A stretch of 6,328 nucleotides of DNA. Source: Propionibacteriales bacterium (GTDB lineage Bacteria > Actinomycetota > Actinomycetes > Propionibacteriales > Propionibacteriaceae). The stretch's first letter is position 1. Every line of letters begins with the position of its first letter. Of this stretch, positions 1 to 6,328 are shown piece by piece. The notes under the pieces were generated by a model. The model was not told the origin of the DNA. It saw only the letters and a program-made list of their open reading frames with translations, and did not search any database. The position numbers were made by a program, and so were the translations under genes. Location of the stretch: positions 1-6,328 of the forward strand of contig JAKDKP010000147.1 in the NCBI GenBank assembly GCA_030453285.1, given 5' to 3'.

Positions 1-82
1 GACCGGGGCACGCCGCCGGGGGTTCGCGAGGGGGTGGGTAGGCACGGGGCTGCGTGATCATCCTTCCCTCGCTCCAACCAAA

Positions 83-118
83 CGCGCCAACTCCACGCTG
101 CAGCATGGAGTTGGCGCG
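83..118 (-). terminator. Hairpin terminator candidate behind the cyclophilin gene
   Basis: Bases 83-95 and 106-118 form a perfect 13-bp inverted repeat around a 10-base loop. On the minus strand it begins 33 nt after the stop codon of the peptidyl-prolyl isomerase gene. The bases after the stem on that strand start TTTGG, so the U-tract is short and classic intrinsic termination is not certain. GC-rich actinobacteria often have such I-shaped or tract-poor terminators. It could also serve a gene arriving from the left on the plus strand. The remaining bases 1-150 hold no gene that I can support. Confidence 0.7.
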
Positions 119-150
119 GCTTCCTGGAGCAGCTTCGCCTCGCTGGAGCT

Positions 151-873
151 TCAGCCCTTGGTGACCTTCTCGATCTTGGCGGGATTGTTCGGCTTGCCCG
201 AGCCGTCCGAGCCGCTGCCGTCCTGACCTTCGGCGGCGATGCCGGCCACGATGTTGATCGACTTCTCATCCATCTTTCCGAAGACGGTGTAGTCCGGTGG
301 CAGCGGCGAGTCGTCCCAGACCAGGAAGAACTGCGATCCGTTGGTGTCCGGCCCGGAGTTGGCCATGGCCACCGTGCCGCGCGGGTAGGTGTCCTCGGGG
401 AACGTCTCGTCGGCAAAGGTGTAGCCGGGACCGCCGGTGCCGGTCCCGGTCGGGTCTCCGCACTGCAGCACGAAGATGCCCGAATCGGCCAGGCGGTGAC
501 ACGAGGTGCCGTCATAGAACTTCTGGCTCACCAACGACTCGAACGAGTTGACCGTGCACGGCGTGCGAGCCCGATCCATGGTGATCTTCACATCGCCAGA
601 ATCCATCGCCAGGGTGAACGTGGCCGACCCCTTGGTGACCACCTTGGACATGGGCGGCAGGTCGATGCCCTCTTTGGCGGCGTTGTCGTCGGCGACGTAC
701 TCGCACTCGCTGCCGTCTCCGGCCTCAGCCGTCCCGCTGGGCTGGGGAACCTGACCCGCGTCCCCAGACGGCATGGCATCCTCCGGACCCTCGGCCGGCA
801 TGCCGCAGGCGGCCAGCACCACCAACATCGGCACCAGGACGAGGGCGGACAACAGCCGAGAGCGTGTGGACAT
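151..873 (-). CDS. Lipoprotein cyclophilin-type peptidyl-prolyl cis-trans isomerase
   Basis: This is a 240-residue exported cyclophilin that would speed cis-trans isomerisation at X-Pro bonds in proteins outside the membrane. Residues 1-23 form a lipoprotein signal peptide: basic MSTRSR, a hydrophobic core, then lipobox LAAC with the lipidated Cys at 23. A low-complexity Gly/Pro/Ser/Glu linker runs to about residue 55, and the cyclophilin fold covers about 83-238. Family signatures visible are FYDGTSCHRL (119-128, catalytic Arg127), VLQCGDPTGTGTGGPGY (135-151, Gln137) and NGSQFF (178-183). The motif usually containing His reads DYTVFG, with Tyr195. Cys57, 106, 125 and 138 are candidates for disulfides outside the cell. 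The open frame extends far upstream, but ATG 873 is chosen because the signal peptide begins there and the extension is antisense to the next gene. No strong Shine-Dalgarno is seen. It is divergent from the adenosyltransferase gene. Confidence 0.95.
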   Translation of the reverse strand: MSTRSRLLSALVLVPMLVVLAACGMPAEGPEDAMPSGDAGQVPQPSGTAEAGDGSECEYVADDNAAKEGIDLPPMSKVVTKGSATFTLAMDSGDVKITMDRARTPCTVNSFESLVSQKFYDGTSCHRLADSGIFVLQCGDPTGTGTGGPGYTFADETFPEDTYPRGTVAMANSGPDTNGSQFFLVWDDSPLPPDYTVFGKMDEKSINIVAGIAAEGQDGSGSDGSGKPNNPAKIEKVTKG

Positions 874-951
874 GCCGGACAGTTTTCCACACCGTGCCCG
901 CTTGGGCCGGCACCCACACCGAGCCCGTGCCGCCGCAGTAGGGTGCAGGGC
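874..951. promoter_or_regulatory. Divergent intergenic region, presumed promoters for both sides
   Basis: This 78-bp gap separates two genes pointing away from each other, so promoters for both should lie in or near it. I could not find a convincing -35/-10 pair on either strand. A 6-bp inverted repeat (CGGCAC 908-913, GTGCCG 927-932) is present but too weak to call an operator. AGGG at 940-943 lies 8 nt before the ATG at 952 and is the best ribosome-binding site for the adenosyltransferase. No cobalamin riboswitch could fit in so short a leader. Confidence 0.4.
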
Positions 952-1611
952 ATGGTTGTCCTGAGCCGCTTGTACACCCGGACCGGCGATGGCGGAGAGA
1001 CCCGGTTGTCCGACATGTCGCTGACCGCCAAGACCGACCCGCGCGTCGGCGCGTACGGAGACGTCGACGAGGCCAATGCGCAACTGGGGGTGGTGCTCGC
1101 CACGCCCGGACTGCCAGACGACGTGGCCGAGGCGCTGCGGCTGATCCAGAACGAACTGTTCGACCTCGGTGCCGACCTGAGCAATCCACTGGCCGCCGAC
1201 CCTGAGTATCCGCCACTGCGGATCGAGCAGCCGTCGGTGGATCGGCTGGAGGCATGGTGCGACCAGTTCTCCGCAGGCATGCCGACGCTGCGCTCCTTCA
1301 TCCTTCCCGGTGGCTCCCCCGCTGCGGCCGCACTGCACGTCGCCCGTACGGTCACCCGTCGCGCCGAGCGTTCGGCCTGGGTCGCCGCCGAGGCGTACGG
1401 CTTCGAGACCGGCACTGCTGAGAGTCCCGGCGGGGTGAACCGGACCGCGATCACGTACCTGAACCGCCTCTCGGACCTGATCTTCGCCATGATCAGGTAC
1501 GTCAACGGCCCCGAGGGCGACATCCTCTGGATCCCCGGTGGTGAACGGAATCCCGATCATGCACCGCCCGGCGACAGCCTCCCTGCCAGCCACGATTCCG
1601 AGGAGAACTGA
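952..1611 (+). CDS. PduO-type cob(I)yrinic acid a,c-diamide/cob(I)alamin adenosyltransferase
   Basis: This cytoplasmic enzyme of 219 residues transfers the adenosyl group of ATP to cob(I)alamin, giving adenosylcobalamin and triphosphate. Such enzymes work in B12 synthesis, or load coenzyme onto methylmalonyl-CoA mutase and similar enzymes. Visible PduO/MMAB family marks are the N-terminal ATP-binding [10 protein letters not shown] (8-17), [16 protein letters not shown] (31-46), [10 protein letters not shown] (70-79), [18 protein letters not shown] (116-133) followed by RRAER, and [10 protein letters not shown] (169-178). The PduO class usually ends soon after the last motif; here a polar, proline-rich tail of about 25 residues follows. 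The frame is open from 496, but that part is antisense to the cyclophilin gene, and homologues start just before the YTRTGD motif, so ATG 952 is preferred. The gene is followed after 2 nt by the isomerase gene and probably shares its mRNA. A cobA/pduO/mmaB symbol would be ambiguous, so none is given. Confidence 0.95.
   Translation: MVVLSRLYTRTGDGGETRLSDMSLTAKTDPRVGAYGDVDEANAQLGVVLATPGLPDDVAEALRLIQNELFDLGADLSNPLAADPEYPPLRIEQPSVDRLEAWCDQFSAGMPTLRSFILPGGSPAAAALHVARTVTRRAERSAWVAAEAYGFETGTAESPGGVNRTAITYLNRLSDLIFAMIRYVNGPEGDILWIPGGERNPDHAPPGDSLPASHDSEEN
1601..1605 (+). promoter_or_regulatory. Ribosome-binding site of the isomerase gene
   Basis: AGGAG lies inside the last codons of the adenosyltransferase gene, 8 nt before ATG 1614. 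Together with the 2-nt gap between the genes, it fixes the start of the isomerase and suggests translational coupling. Confidence 0.8.
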
Positions 1612-1613
1612 TC

Positions 1614-2672
1614 ATGAGCACCCCCACGACCGTGCCCAGCGAGGCGACCGGCCAGGCCACTCCGCAGCAGGCGCGGCCGGTCACCCTGTTCACCGGCCAG
1701 TGGGCCGACCTGCCGTTCACCGAGGTGTGCCGCCTGGCGTCGGAGTGGGGCTACGACGGGCTGGAGATCGCCTGCTGGGGTGATCACTTCGACGTCCAAC
1801 GCGCCGCCACCGATGAGGCGTACGTCCAGGAGCGTCGCGACATCCTCAGCCGGCACGGGCTCGGCTGCTGGTCGATCTCGAACCACCTCAGCCGCCAGGC
1901 CGTCTGTGACAACCCGATCGATGATCGGCACAGGAACATGGTGAACCCCAGGGTGTGGGGCGACGGCGACCCCGAGGGCGTACGGCAACGTGCGGCCGAG
2001 GAGCTGAAGACCACCGCCCGCGCGGCCAAGGCCTTCGGCGTGGACACCGTGGTGGGCTTCACCGGTTCGTCGATCTGGCACTACGTGGCGATGTTCCCGC
2101 CGGTCGGCGACGAGGTGATTGCCGCCGGGTATCGCGACTTCGCCGACCGCTGGAACCCGATCCTCGACGTGTTCGACGAGTGTGGGGTGAAGTTCGCCCA
2201 CGAGGTGCACCCGAGCGAGATCGCGTACGACTACTGGACCACCGTCGCGACCCTGGAGGCGCTGGAGTATCGCGAGACCTTCGGCCTCAACTTCGATCCC
2301 TCGCACATGGTGTGGCAGGGCCTGGACTACGTCGGCTTCCTCGACGACTTCTCCGATCGCATCCTGCACGTGGACTGCAAGGACACCAGGATCAGGATGA
2401 ACAACGGCCGCAACGGCCGACTCTCCTCGCACCTGCCGTGGGCCGACAACCGCCGCGGCTGGGACTTCATCTCCACCGGCCGCGGTGACACCCGCTGGGA
2501 GGACATCTTCCGGATGCTCAACCAGATCGGGTACGCCGGCGCCATCTCGATCGAATGGGAGGACGCCGGCATGGACCGCCTCGCCGGCGCGCCGGAAGCA
2601 TTGGAGTTCGTCCGGGCGTTGAACGGCCTCATCCCACCCCAGAGCGCCTTCGATGCCGCCTTTGCTCAATGA
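1614..2672 (+). CDS. Sugar phosphate isomerase/epimerase, xylose isomerase-like TIM barrel
   Basis: This is a 352-residue member of the AP endonuclease 2/xylose isomerase-like TIM-barrel superfamily, whose metal-dependent members interconvert keto and aldo sugars, act on inositol-derived compounds, or epimerise ketoses. The likely metal ligands are Glu197 (FAHEVHPSE), Asp228 (LNFDPSH), His252 (LHVDCKD) and Glu314 (SIEWED), in the expected order; His231 is a further conserved-looking residue. The barrel starts near residue 22, after a Thr/Pro/Gln-rich N-terminal tail that looks disordered. It is longer than many members of about 270-300 residues, partly through a loop at about 262-288 rich in Asn, Arg and Gly. 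The substrate cannot be read from sequence. The partner often found beside such genes, a Gfo/Idh-type dehydrogenase, is absent here. The gene is tightly spaced behind the adenosyltransferase with its own AGGAG site, so co-transcription is likely; no functional link between sugar isomerisation and B12 is evident. Confidence 0.9.
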   Translation: MSTPTTVPSEATGQATPQQARPVTLFTGQWADLPFTEVCRLASEWGYDGLEIACWGDHFDVQRAATDEAYVQERRDILSRHGLGCWSISNHLSRQAVCDNPIDDRHRNMVNPRVWGDGDPEGVRQRAAEELKTTARAAKAFGVDTVVGFTGSSIWHYVAMFPPVGDEVIAAGYRDFADRWNPILDVFDECGVKFAHEVHPSEIAYDYWTTVATLEALEYRETFGLNFDPSHMVWQGLDYVGFLDDFSDRILHVDCKDTRIRMNNGRNGRLSSHLPWADNRRGWDFISTGRGDTRWEDIFRMLNQIGYAGAISIEWEDAGMDRLAGAPEALEFVRALNGLIPPQSAFDAAFAQ

Positions 2673-2875
2673 GTTGCAGATGATCTGCGCCGAGCACATC
2701 ACCGGCTTGGCGCGGTGGCGTCGACGGGGCGATCTGTGGTGCGTACATCACCGTCCACGTCGGACCCGCTACATCGACTTGACACATTCTTGGTTCACGG
2801 TGCAGGTCGCCTTGCCGATCATCATGACAGCCGATCGATCTCCCTCCGTACATCACAAGGCGCCTCCAGCCTGTG
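2673..2875. other. Convergent intergenic region, no gene seen
   Basis: These 203 bp lie between the stop codons of the isomerase (plus strand) and the lysin-like gene (minus strand). I see no supported gene. Just after the isomerase stop is a 13-base palindrome, GCAGAT-G-ATCTGC (2676-2688), too tight to be a terminator. CGCCTTG (2808-2814) and CAAGGCG (2856-2862) could pair across 41 bases, weakly. CGTACATCAC occurs twice (2742-2751 and 2847-2856). No convincing terminator for either gene is visible. If the lysin-like gene was inserted, one junction should lie here. Confidence 0.5.
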
Positions 2876-3265
2876 TCACTTCTCCGATCGAAGGCCGGTG
2901 ACTTGGGTTCGTTCGATCTGGATGGAGTGATCGGTGAGATTGTTCACACGAATACGTAGGCCTCGGCCCTCCCGCAGGCTCCCTGCGGCGGAGACCTGCT
3001 CCGTGACCCATGACTGGGCCATGCCATTGATCGGGATCTCCTTCAGTTCCTTGATCATCTTGTCACCCTCCGTCTCGGTAAGCAGCAGAACAGCTCCTTC
3101 TCCCGGGTTGAGCCCGGAGATGGTCACCGCGGCATCGACCATGAAGGTCGCAATCGGTCCGGAGATGATGTTGATCCATCCCTCACCGTTGATGGGCGCA
3201 GAGAATGTTTGGTTGGCACTGACTTCCTTGTCGAGATGGGTTCCTGTTGCAATGGTGATGCTCAT
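2876..3265 (-). CDS. Internally initiated C-terminal domain of the lysin-like gene (candidate second product)
   Basis: The last 129 codons of the lysin-like gene can be translated alone from ATG 3265, in the same frame. The start is preceded by a perfect Shine-Dalgarno (AGGAGGT) at 7 nt and falls at the boundary between the linker and the C-terminal domain. The product begins MSITIATGTHLDKEV, has alternating hydrophobic stretches typical of beta strands, for example WINIISGPIATFMVDAAVTI (217-236 of the full protein), and ends with an RIRVNNLTDHSIQIERTQV segment. No enzyme motif is visible. Two readings are possible: a separate wall-binding subunit made in excess, as in some phage endolysins with internal starts, or a formerly independent gene joined to the peptidase by loss of a stop. 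I favour the first, but it rests on the ribosome-binding site and the domain boundary alone. Confidence 0.55.
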   Translation of the reverse strand: MSITIATGTHLDKEVSANQTFSAPINGEGWINIISGPIATFMVDAAVTISGLNPGEGAVLLLTETEGDKMIKELKEIPINGMAQSWVTEQVSAAGSLREGRGLRIRVNNLTDHSIQIERTQVTGLRSEK

Positions 3266-3826
3266 GCCGAGTACCTCCTGAGGTGTCGTGTCTGGATTCG
3301 TCCCATCGGTCCAGTCCTTGAGTGCTTCTTGCCACGTCTTGATCTCGGCGGGACGGGCGAACCGGTCCGGCCGATCGCCCTGCAAGCCATCACCGCCGGC
3401 GCGGTACTGGCCGACCTGCTCCTGGGCACTTGACGAAAGGTGTGGACAGCCGATCCAGATCCCATGGCCGTGCTGGTTGTTTCCGGCAAATTTCGGGCTG
3501 TCAATTCCGGTGCGTGGCCACATCGCGACCCCGGAGGTGCGCCAGGCAAGGACCTTGGCTTTCGTGTCGACAACGCTGTAGGACACGTCCATCGCTCCGC
3601 CGCCGGCGTGTGTGTTTGCACTCAGTGAACCGTCGGAATAGGCACCTTGAGCAATGAGCCCGGACAAATCGTTCTCTATGGCACCCAGATCTTTGAGCCG
3701 GGACTCGATCATAGGCATCGTTTGGATCATGCAGTCACATGCGCTCTTTCCATAGAGCATAGGCATTATGAGGTACTCGATTCCTGGGTAGGGTCGATTC
3801 TCGACGATCGCCACCGCAAATATCAA
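2876..3826 (-). CDS. Phage-lysin-like protein: M15-type peptidase domain plus beta-rich C-terminal domain
   Basis: The open frame gives 316 residues from a TTG at 3826. About 40-157 resemble a zinc-peptidase domain (M15/D-Ala-D-Ala carboxypeptidase type) seen in actinobacterial and actinophage cell-wall hydrolases: IAQGAYSD (58-65), NTHAGGGAMDVS (71-82, candidate zinc ligands His73 and Asp80), then QHGHGIWIGCPHLSS (118-132, third ligand His119 or His121) and AQEQVGQYRAGGDGL (134-148). A polar linker of about 30 residues leads to a beta-rich domain (188-316) with no family I recognise; a cell-wall-binding or tail-type module is an inference. No signal peptide is visible, as in phage lysins that rely on a holin, and no holin gene is in the window. 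The start is uncertain: none of TTG 3826, GTG 3814, ATG 3766 or ATG 3760 has a good Shine-Dalgarno; the ATGs fit the domain onset best. G+C is lower than in neighbouring genes, suggesting acquisition. It is not clearly expressed, and cleavage of peptidoglycan is inferred. Confidence 0.8.
   Translation of the reverse strand: MIFAVAIVENRPYPGIEYLIMPMLYGKSACDCMIQTMPMIESRLKDLGAIENDLSGLIAQGAYSDGSLSANTHAGGGAMDVSYSVVDTKAKVLAWRTSGVAMWPRTGIDSPKFAGNNQHGHGIWIGCPHLSSSAQEQVGQYRAGGDGLQGDRPDRFARPAEIKTWQEALKDWTDGTNPDTTPQEVLGMSITIATGTHLDKEVSANQTFSAPINGEGWINIISGPIATFMVDAAVTISGLNPGEGAVLLLTETEGDKMIKELKEIPINGMAQSWVTEQVSAAGSLREGRGLRIRVNNLTDHSIQIERTQVTGLRSEK
3273..3279 (-). promoter_or_regulatory. Strong internal Shine-Dalgarno inside the lysin-like gene
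   Basis: The minus strand reads AGGAGGT, then 7 bases, then ATG at 3265-3263. This is a full seven-base match to the anti-Shine-Dalgarno end of 16S rRNA at ideal spacing, and it is as good as or better than the sites before the other genes here. In the reading frame it encodes part of Gln-Glu-Val in the linker, so no protein motif explains it. Confidence 0.7.
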
Positions 3827-3894
3827 CCTCGCAAACCCGGTGAGCGATCGAATCCGGTTCGGTGAAATCCTTGATGCATAGCAAGACTACGGCA

Positions 3895-3903
3895 CCCCCC
3901 CCC
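3895..3903. repeat. Nine-base C/G homopolymer
   Basis: Nine consecutive C on the plus strand (G9 on the minus strand) lie about 70 nt upstream of the longest possible start of the lysin-like gene, in non-coding DNA. Such tracts slip during replication and are also prone to sequencing error. It is the longest homopolymer I noticed in the window. Confidence 0.9.
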
Positions 3904-3920
3904 GTACCATCACACCCTCT

Positions 3921-3942
3921 GCGTATCACAATCTGATAACGC
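3921..3942. promoter_or_regulatory. Imperfect inverted repeat between DUF2550 and the lysin-like gene
   Basis: GCGTATCA (3921-3928) and TGATAACGC (3934-3942) pair as 8 bp with one bulged A around a 5-base loop; the core TATCA-N5-TGATA is perfect. It starts 22 nt after the DUF2550 stop on the minus strand and about 95 nt before the lysin-like gene. Neither strand has a T-tract after the stem, so an operator is about as plausible as a terminator. It could end the ATP synthase operon or control the next gene. The rest of the 138-bp gap (3827-3964) shows no gene. Confidence 0.45.
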
Positions 3943-3964
3943 GCGATGCCTGATCGGTCGCGCC

Positions 3965-4429
3965 TCAGTCCGAGGTGGCCGGCGAACTGGTGCGGCGTGG
4001 CTGCCCCGGCGGGGCGGACTCCAGCCAGGAGAGCAGGCCGGTCACCGAGGCACTGCTCATCGCAATCTGCCACGTACGGCCCTCGGATTCGGCCTTCACG
4101 ACCCGATGGCCGGTGTAGAGGGTGACGGCCTCGACGGGTTCGGGGTCGCGCACCTCCCAGACCTCGGTGCCGGTACGGGAGATCACCACCTGGGGTGAGA
4201 ACCGGAAGGAGAAGAAGCGGAACCACTCCATCTCGACCTCGGTGTAGCGCGCCACGCCCAGCACCCAACCCGACCCCGGAGTCGTGGTGTGCAGCCGCAC
4301 CGAACAGTCGAAGGCGCCGCCGGCACGAGACAGGACTCGGCGACGCAGGGCGAGGAAGATGATCGGCGCGGCCAGCAGGATCAGGACGGCGAGCAGCACT
4401 TCGACTCCGACGAGGAAGCCTCCTGGCAT
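3965..4429 (-). CDS. DUF2550 family membrane protein
   Basis: A 154-residue protein of the actinobacterial DUF2550 family, whose function is unknown. One membrane helix (about residues 6-28) is followed by a basic RRR stop-transfer and a domain presumed cytoplasmic or outer-facing, orientation not settled. Recognisable family features are GGAFDCSVRL (37-46), GWVLGVARY (54-62), EMEWFRFFSF (66-75) and near the end ALTG-like SVTGLLSWLESAPPGQ (128-143). The C-terminal tail is Ser/Thr/Pro-rich. ATG 4429 has a GAGAGG site (4439-4444) 9 nt upstream. It lies 55 nt behind atpC on the same strand, and this position directly after the ATP synthase operon is conserved in many actinobacteria (Rv1312 in M. 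tuberculosis, from memory). It may share the atp transcript. A structural part in F-ATPase is not known. Confidence 0.9.
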   Translation of the reverse strand: MPGGFLVGVEVLLAVLILLAAPIIFLALRRRVLSRAGGAFDCSVRLHTTTPGSGWVLGVARYTEVEMEWFRFFSFRFSPQVVISRTGTEVWEVRDPEPVEAVTLYTGHRVVKAESEGRTWQIAMSSASVTGLLSWLESAPPGQPRRTSSPATSD

Positions 4430-4484
4430 CGCCCCCGACCTCTCCGTGTTGGACTCCCGCCTGCCCTGCTGTCACCCCCGACGA

Positions 4485-4892
4485 TCAGGAAGCCCGCTGG
4501 GCCGCCTTCAGTTGGGCGGTGGCCCGGTTGCGCATCGTGATGGCCTGTTCGTCATTGCTCGGATCGGCGTCCTCCAGCATGGCCGTCGCCTCGGCCAGCA
4601 GGTGCTCGGCGTCGGTGATGCTCAGCTCGCTGCCCAAGGTGGCGAACTCACTGAGCACCGAGACCCGCCCGGCCGCGACGGAGACGAAGCCGCCGTCGAC
4701 GGCGAACACTTCCCGGCCGGCATCATCAGTGATGACCTCACAGGCGCCCGGTGCCAACACCGCCAACATCGGCGAGTGGCCGGGCAGGATGCCGACGTCG
4801 CCCTCGATGGTGCGCGCCACGACCTGGGCGGCCTCGCCGGACCAGACGACCTGGTCGGCGGAGACGACCTCGACATGCAAGGTGGCCGCCAT
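4485..4892 (-). CDS. atpC: ATP synthase F1 epsilon subunit
   Basis: This 135-residue subunit sits on the central stalk with gamma, couples rotation to the c-ring and can restrain ATP hydrolysis. Residues 1-86 form the N-terminal beta-sandwich with the signature GDVGILPGHSPMLAVL (31-46) and FAVDGGFVSV (63-72). Residues 91-135 make the C-terminal helical part, starting ITDAEHLLAEATAML. The Arg of the IDxxRA-type ATP-binding motif of some bacillar epsilon subunits is not seen, so ATP sensing by that route is not supported. A longer frame from 4922 exists, but ATG 4892 is chosen because it has an AAGGAG site 8 nt upstream, starts at the beta-sandwich and lies 2 nt after the atpD stop codon. It follows atpD in the normal operon order. 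Confidence 0.97.
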   Translation of the reverse strand: MAATLHVEVVSADQVVWSGEAAQVVARTIEGDVGILPGHSPMLAVLAPGACEVITDDAGREVFAVDGGFVSVAAGRVSVLSEFATLGSELSITDAEHLLAEATAMLEDADPSNDEQAITMRNRATAQLKAAQRAS

Positions 4893-4894
4893 CG

Positions 4895-6328
<1,434 letters not shown>

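Noticed and set aside
496..951. N-terminal extension of the adenosyltransferase frame upstream of ATG 952
   Set aside because: It runs antisense through the cyclophilin gene, shows no domain, and family members begin just before the YTRTGD motif.
874..1593. Long upstream extension of the cyclophilin frame
   Set aside because: It is antisense to the adenosyltransferase, and the lipoprotein signal peptide clearly begins at 873.
1557..2702. A 381-codon open frame on the minus strand, longer than the isomerase it overlaps
   Set aside because: The plus-strand frame has all the metal-ligand motifs and a good ribosome-binding site; the opposite frame is a high-GC shadow with no recognisable domain.
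2779..2807. TTGACA as a -35 promoter element in the convergent gap
   Set aside because: At 17 bases downstream there is no -10-like sequence, and no gene follows on that strand.
2742..2856. Ten-base direct repeat CGTACATCAC as an attachment-site or target duplication
   Set aside because: The copies are short, 105 bp apart, both on the same side of the lysin-like gene, and do not flank an element.
2629..2901. Small open frames of 70-80 codons on both strands in the convergent gap
   Set aside because: No ribosome-binding site, no recognisable motif, and they overlap the ends of real genes.
3827..3910. Slippage in the G9 tract joining an upstream start or signal peptide to the lysin-like gene
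   Set aside because: I translated the leader with 8, 9 and 10 G. With 9 G the lysin frame meets TAG just after the tract; the other lengths lead into frames that end before or outside it.
3735..4475. A 246-codon minus-strand frame across DUF2550 and the following gap
   Set aside because: The DUF2550 family sequence lies in a different frame; this one has no family features and no supported start.

Overview
The window looks like chromosomal DNA of a high-GC actinobacterium. A propionibacterial relative would fit (ATP synthase genes next to a cobalamin adenosyltransferase), but I cannot name a genus from the sequence alone. Most genes are GC-rich: hand-counted 60-base lines in the core genes gave about 67-73% G+C. 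Positions roughly 2880-3880 are visibly poorer, with counted lines between 43% and 63%.

Layout, left to right. A strong inverted repeat (83-118) lies behind a minus-strand gene for an exported, lipid-anchored cyclophilin-type peptidyl-prolyl isomerase (151-873). A 78-bp divergent gap separates it from a two-gene plus-strand unit: a PduO-type cob(I)alamin adenosyltransferase (952-1611), then, 2 nt later, a TIM-barrel sugar phosphate isomerase/epimerase (1614-2672). A 203-bp convergent gap follows. Next is a minus-strand gene (2876-3826) for a phage-lysin-like protein with an M15-type zinc peptidase domain and a beta-rich C-terminal domain. Its upstream gap carries a hairpin-like inverted repeat and a nine-base G/C homopolymer. 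The right third is the minus-strand tail of the ATP synthase operon: atpD (5' end outside the window), atpC, and a DUF2550 membrane protein.

The right part and the adenosyltransferase match a known actinobacterial neighbourhood. From memory, Mycobacterium tuberculosis has atpD-atpC-DUF2550 facing a PduO-type adenosyltransferase. The lysin-like gene and probably the isomerase are accessory insertions into that frame. atpD and atpC make parts of the F1 motor, the adenosyltransferase makes coenzyme B12, and the lipoprotein isomerase folds exported proteins. These functions are not obviously linked.

The most interesting signal is inside the lysin-like gene. A perfect AGGAGGT Shine-Dalgarno sequence sits 7 nt before an in-frame ATG (3265), exactly where the peptidase part ends and the C-terminal domain begins, while the gene's own start has no good ribosome-binding site. 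This resembles known endolysins that make a full-length enzyme plus a separate copy of the C-terminal binding domain from one gene. I see no CRISPR array, tRNA, rRNA or insertion sequence.
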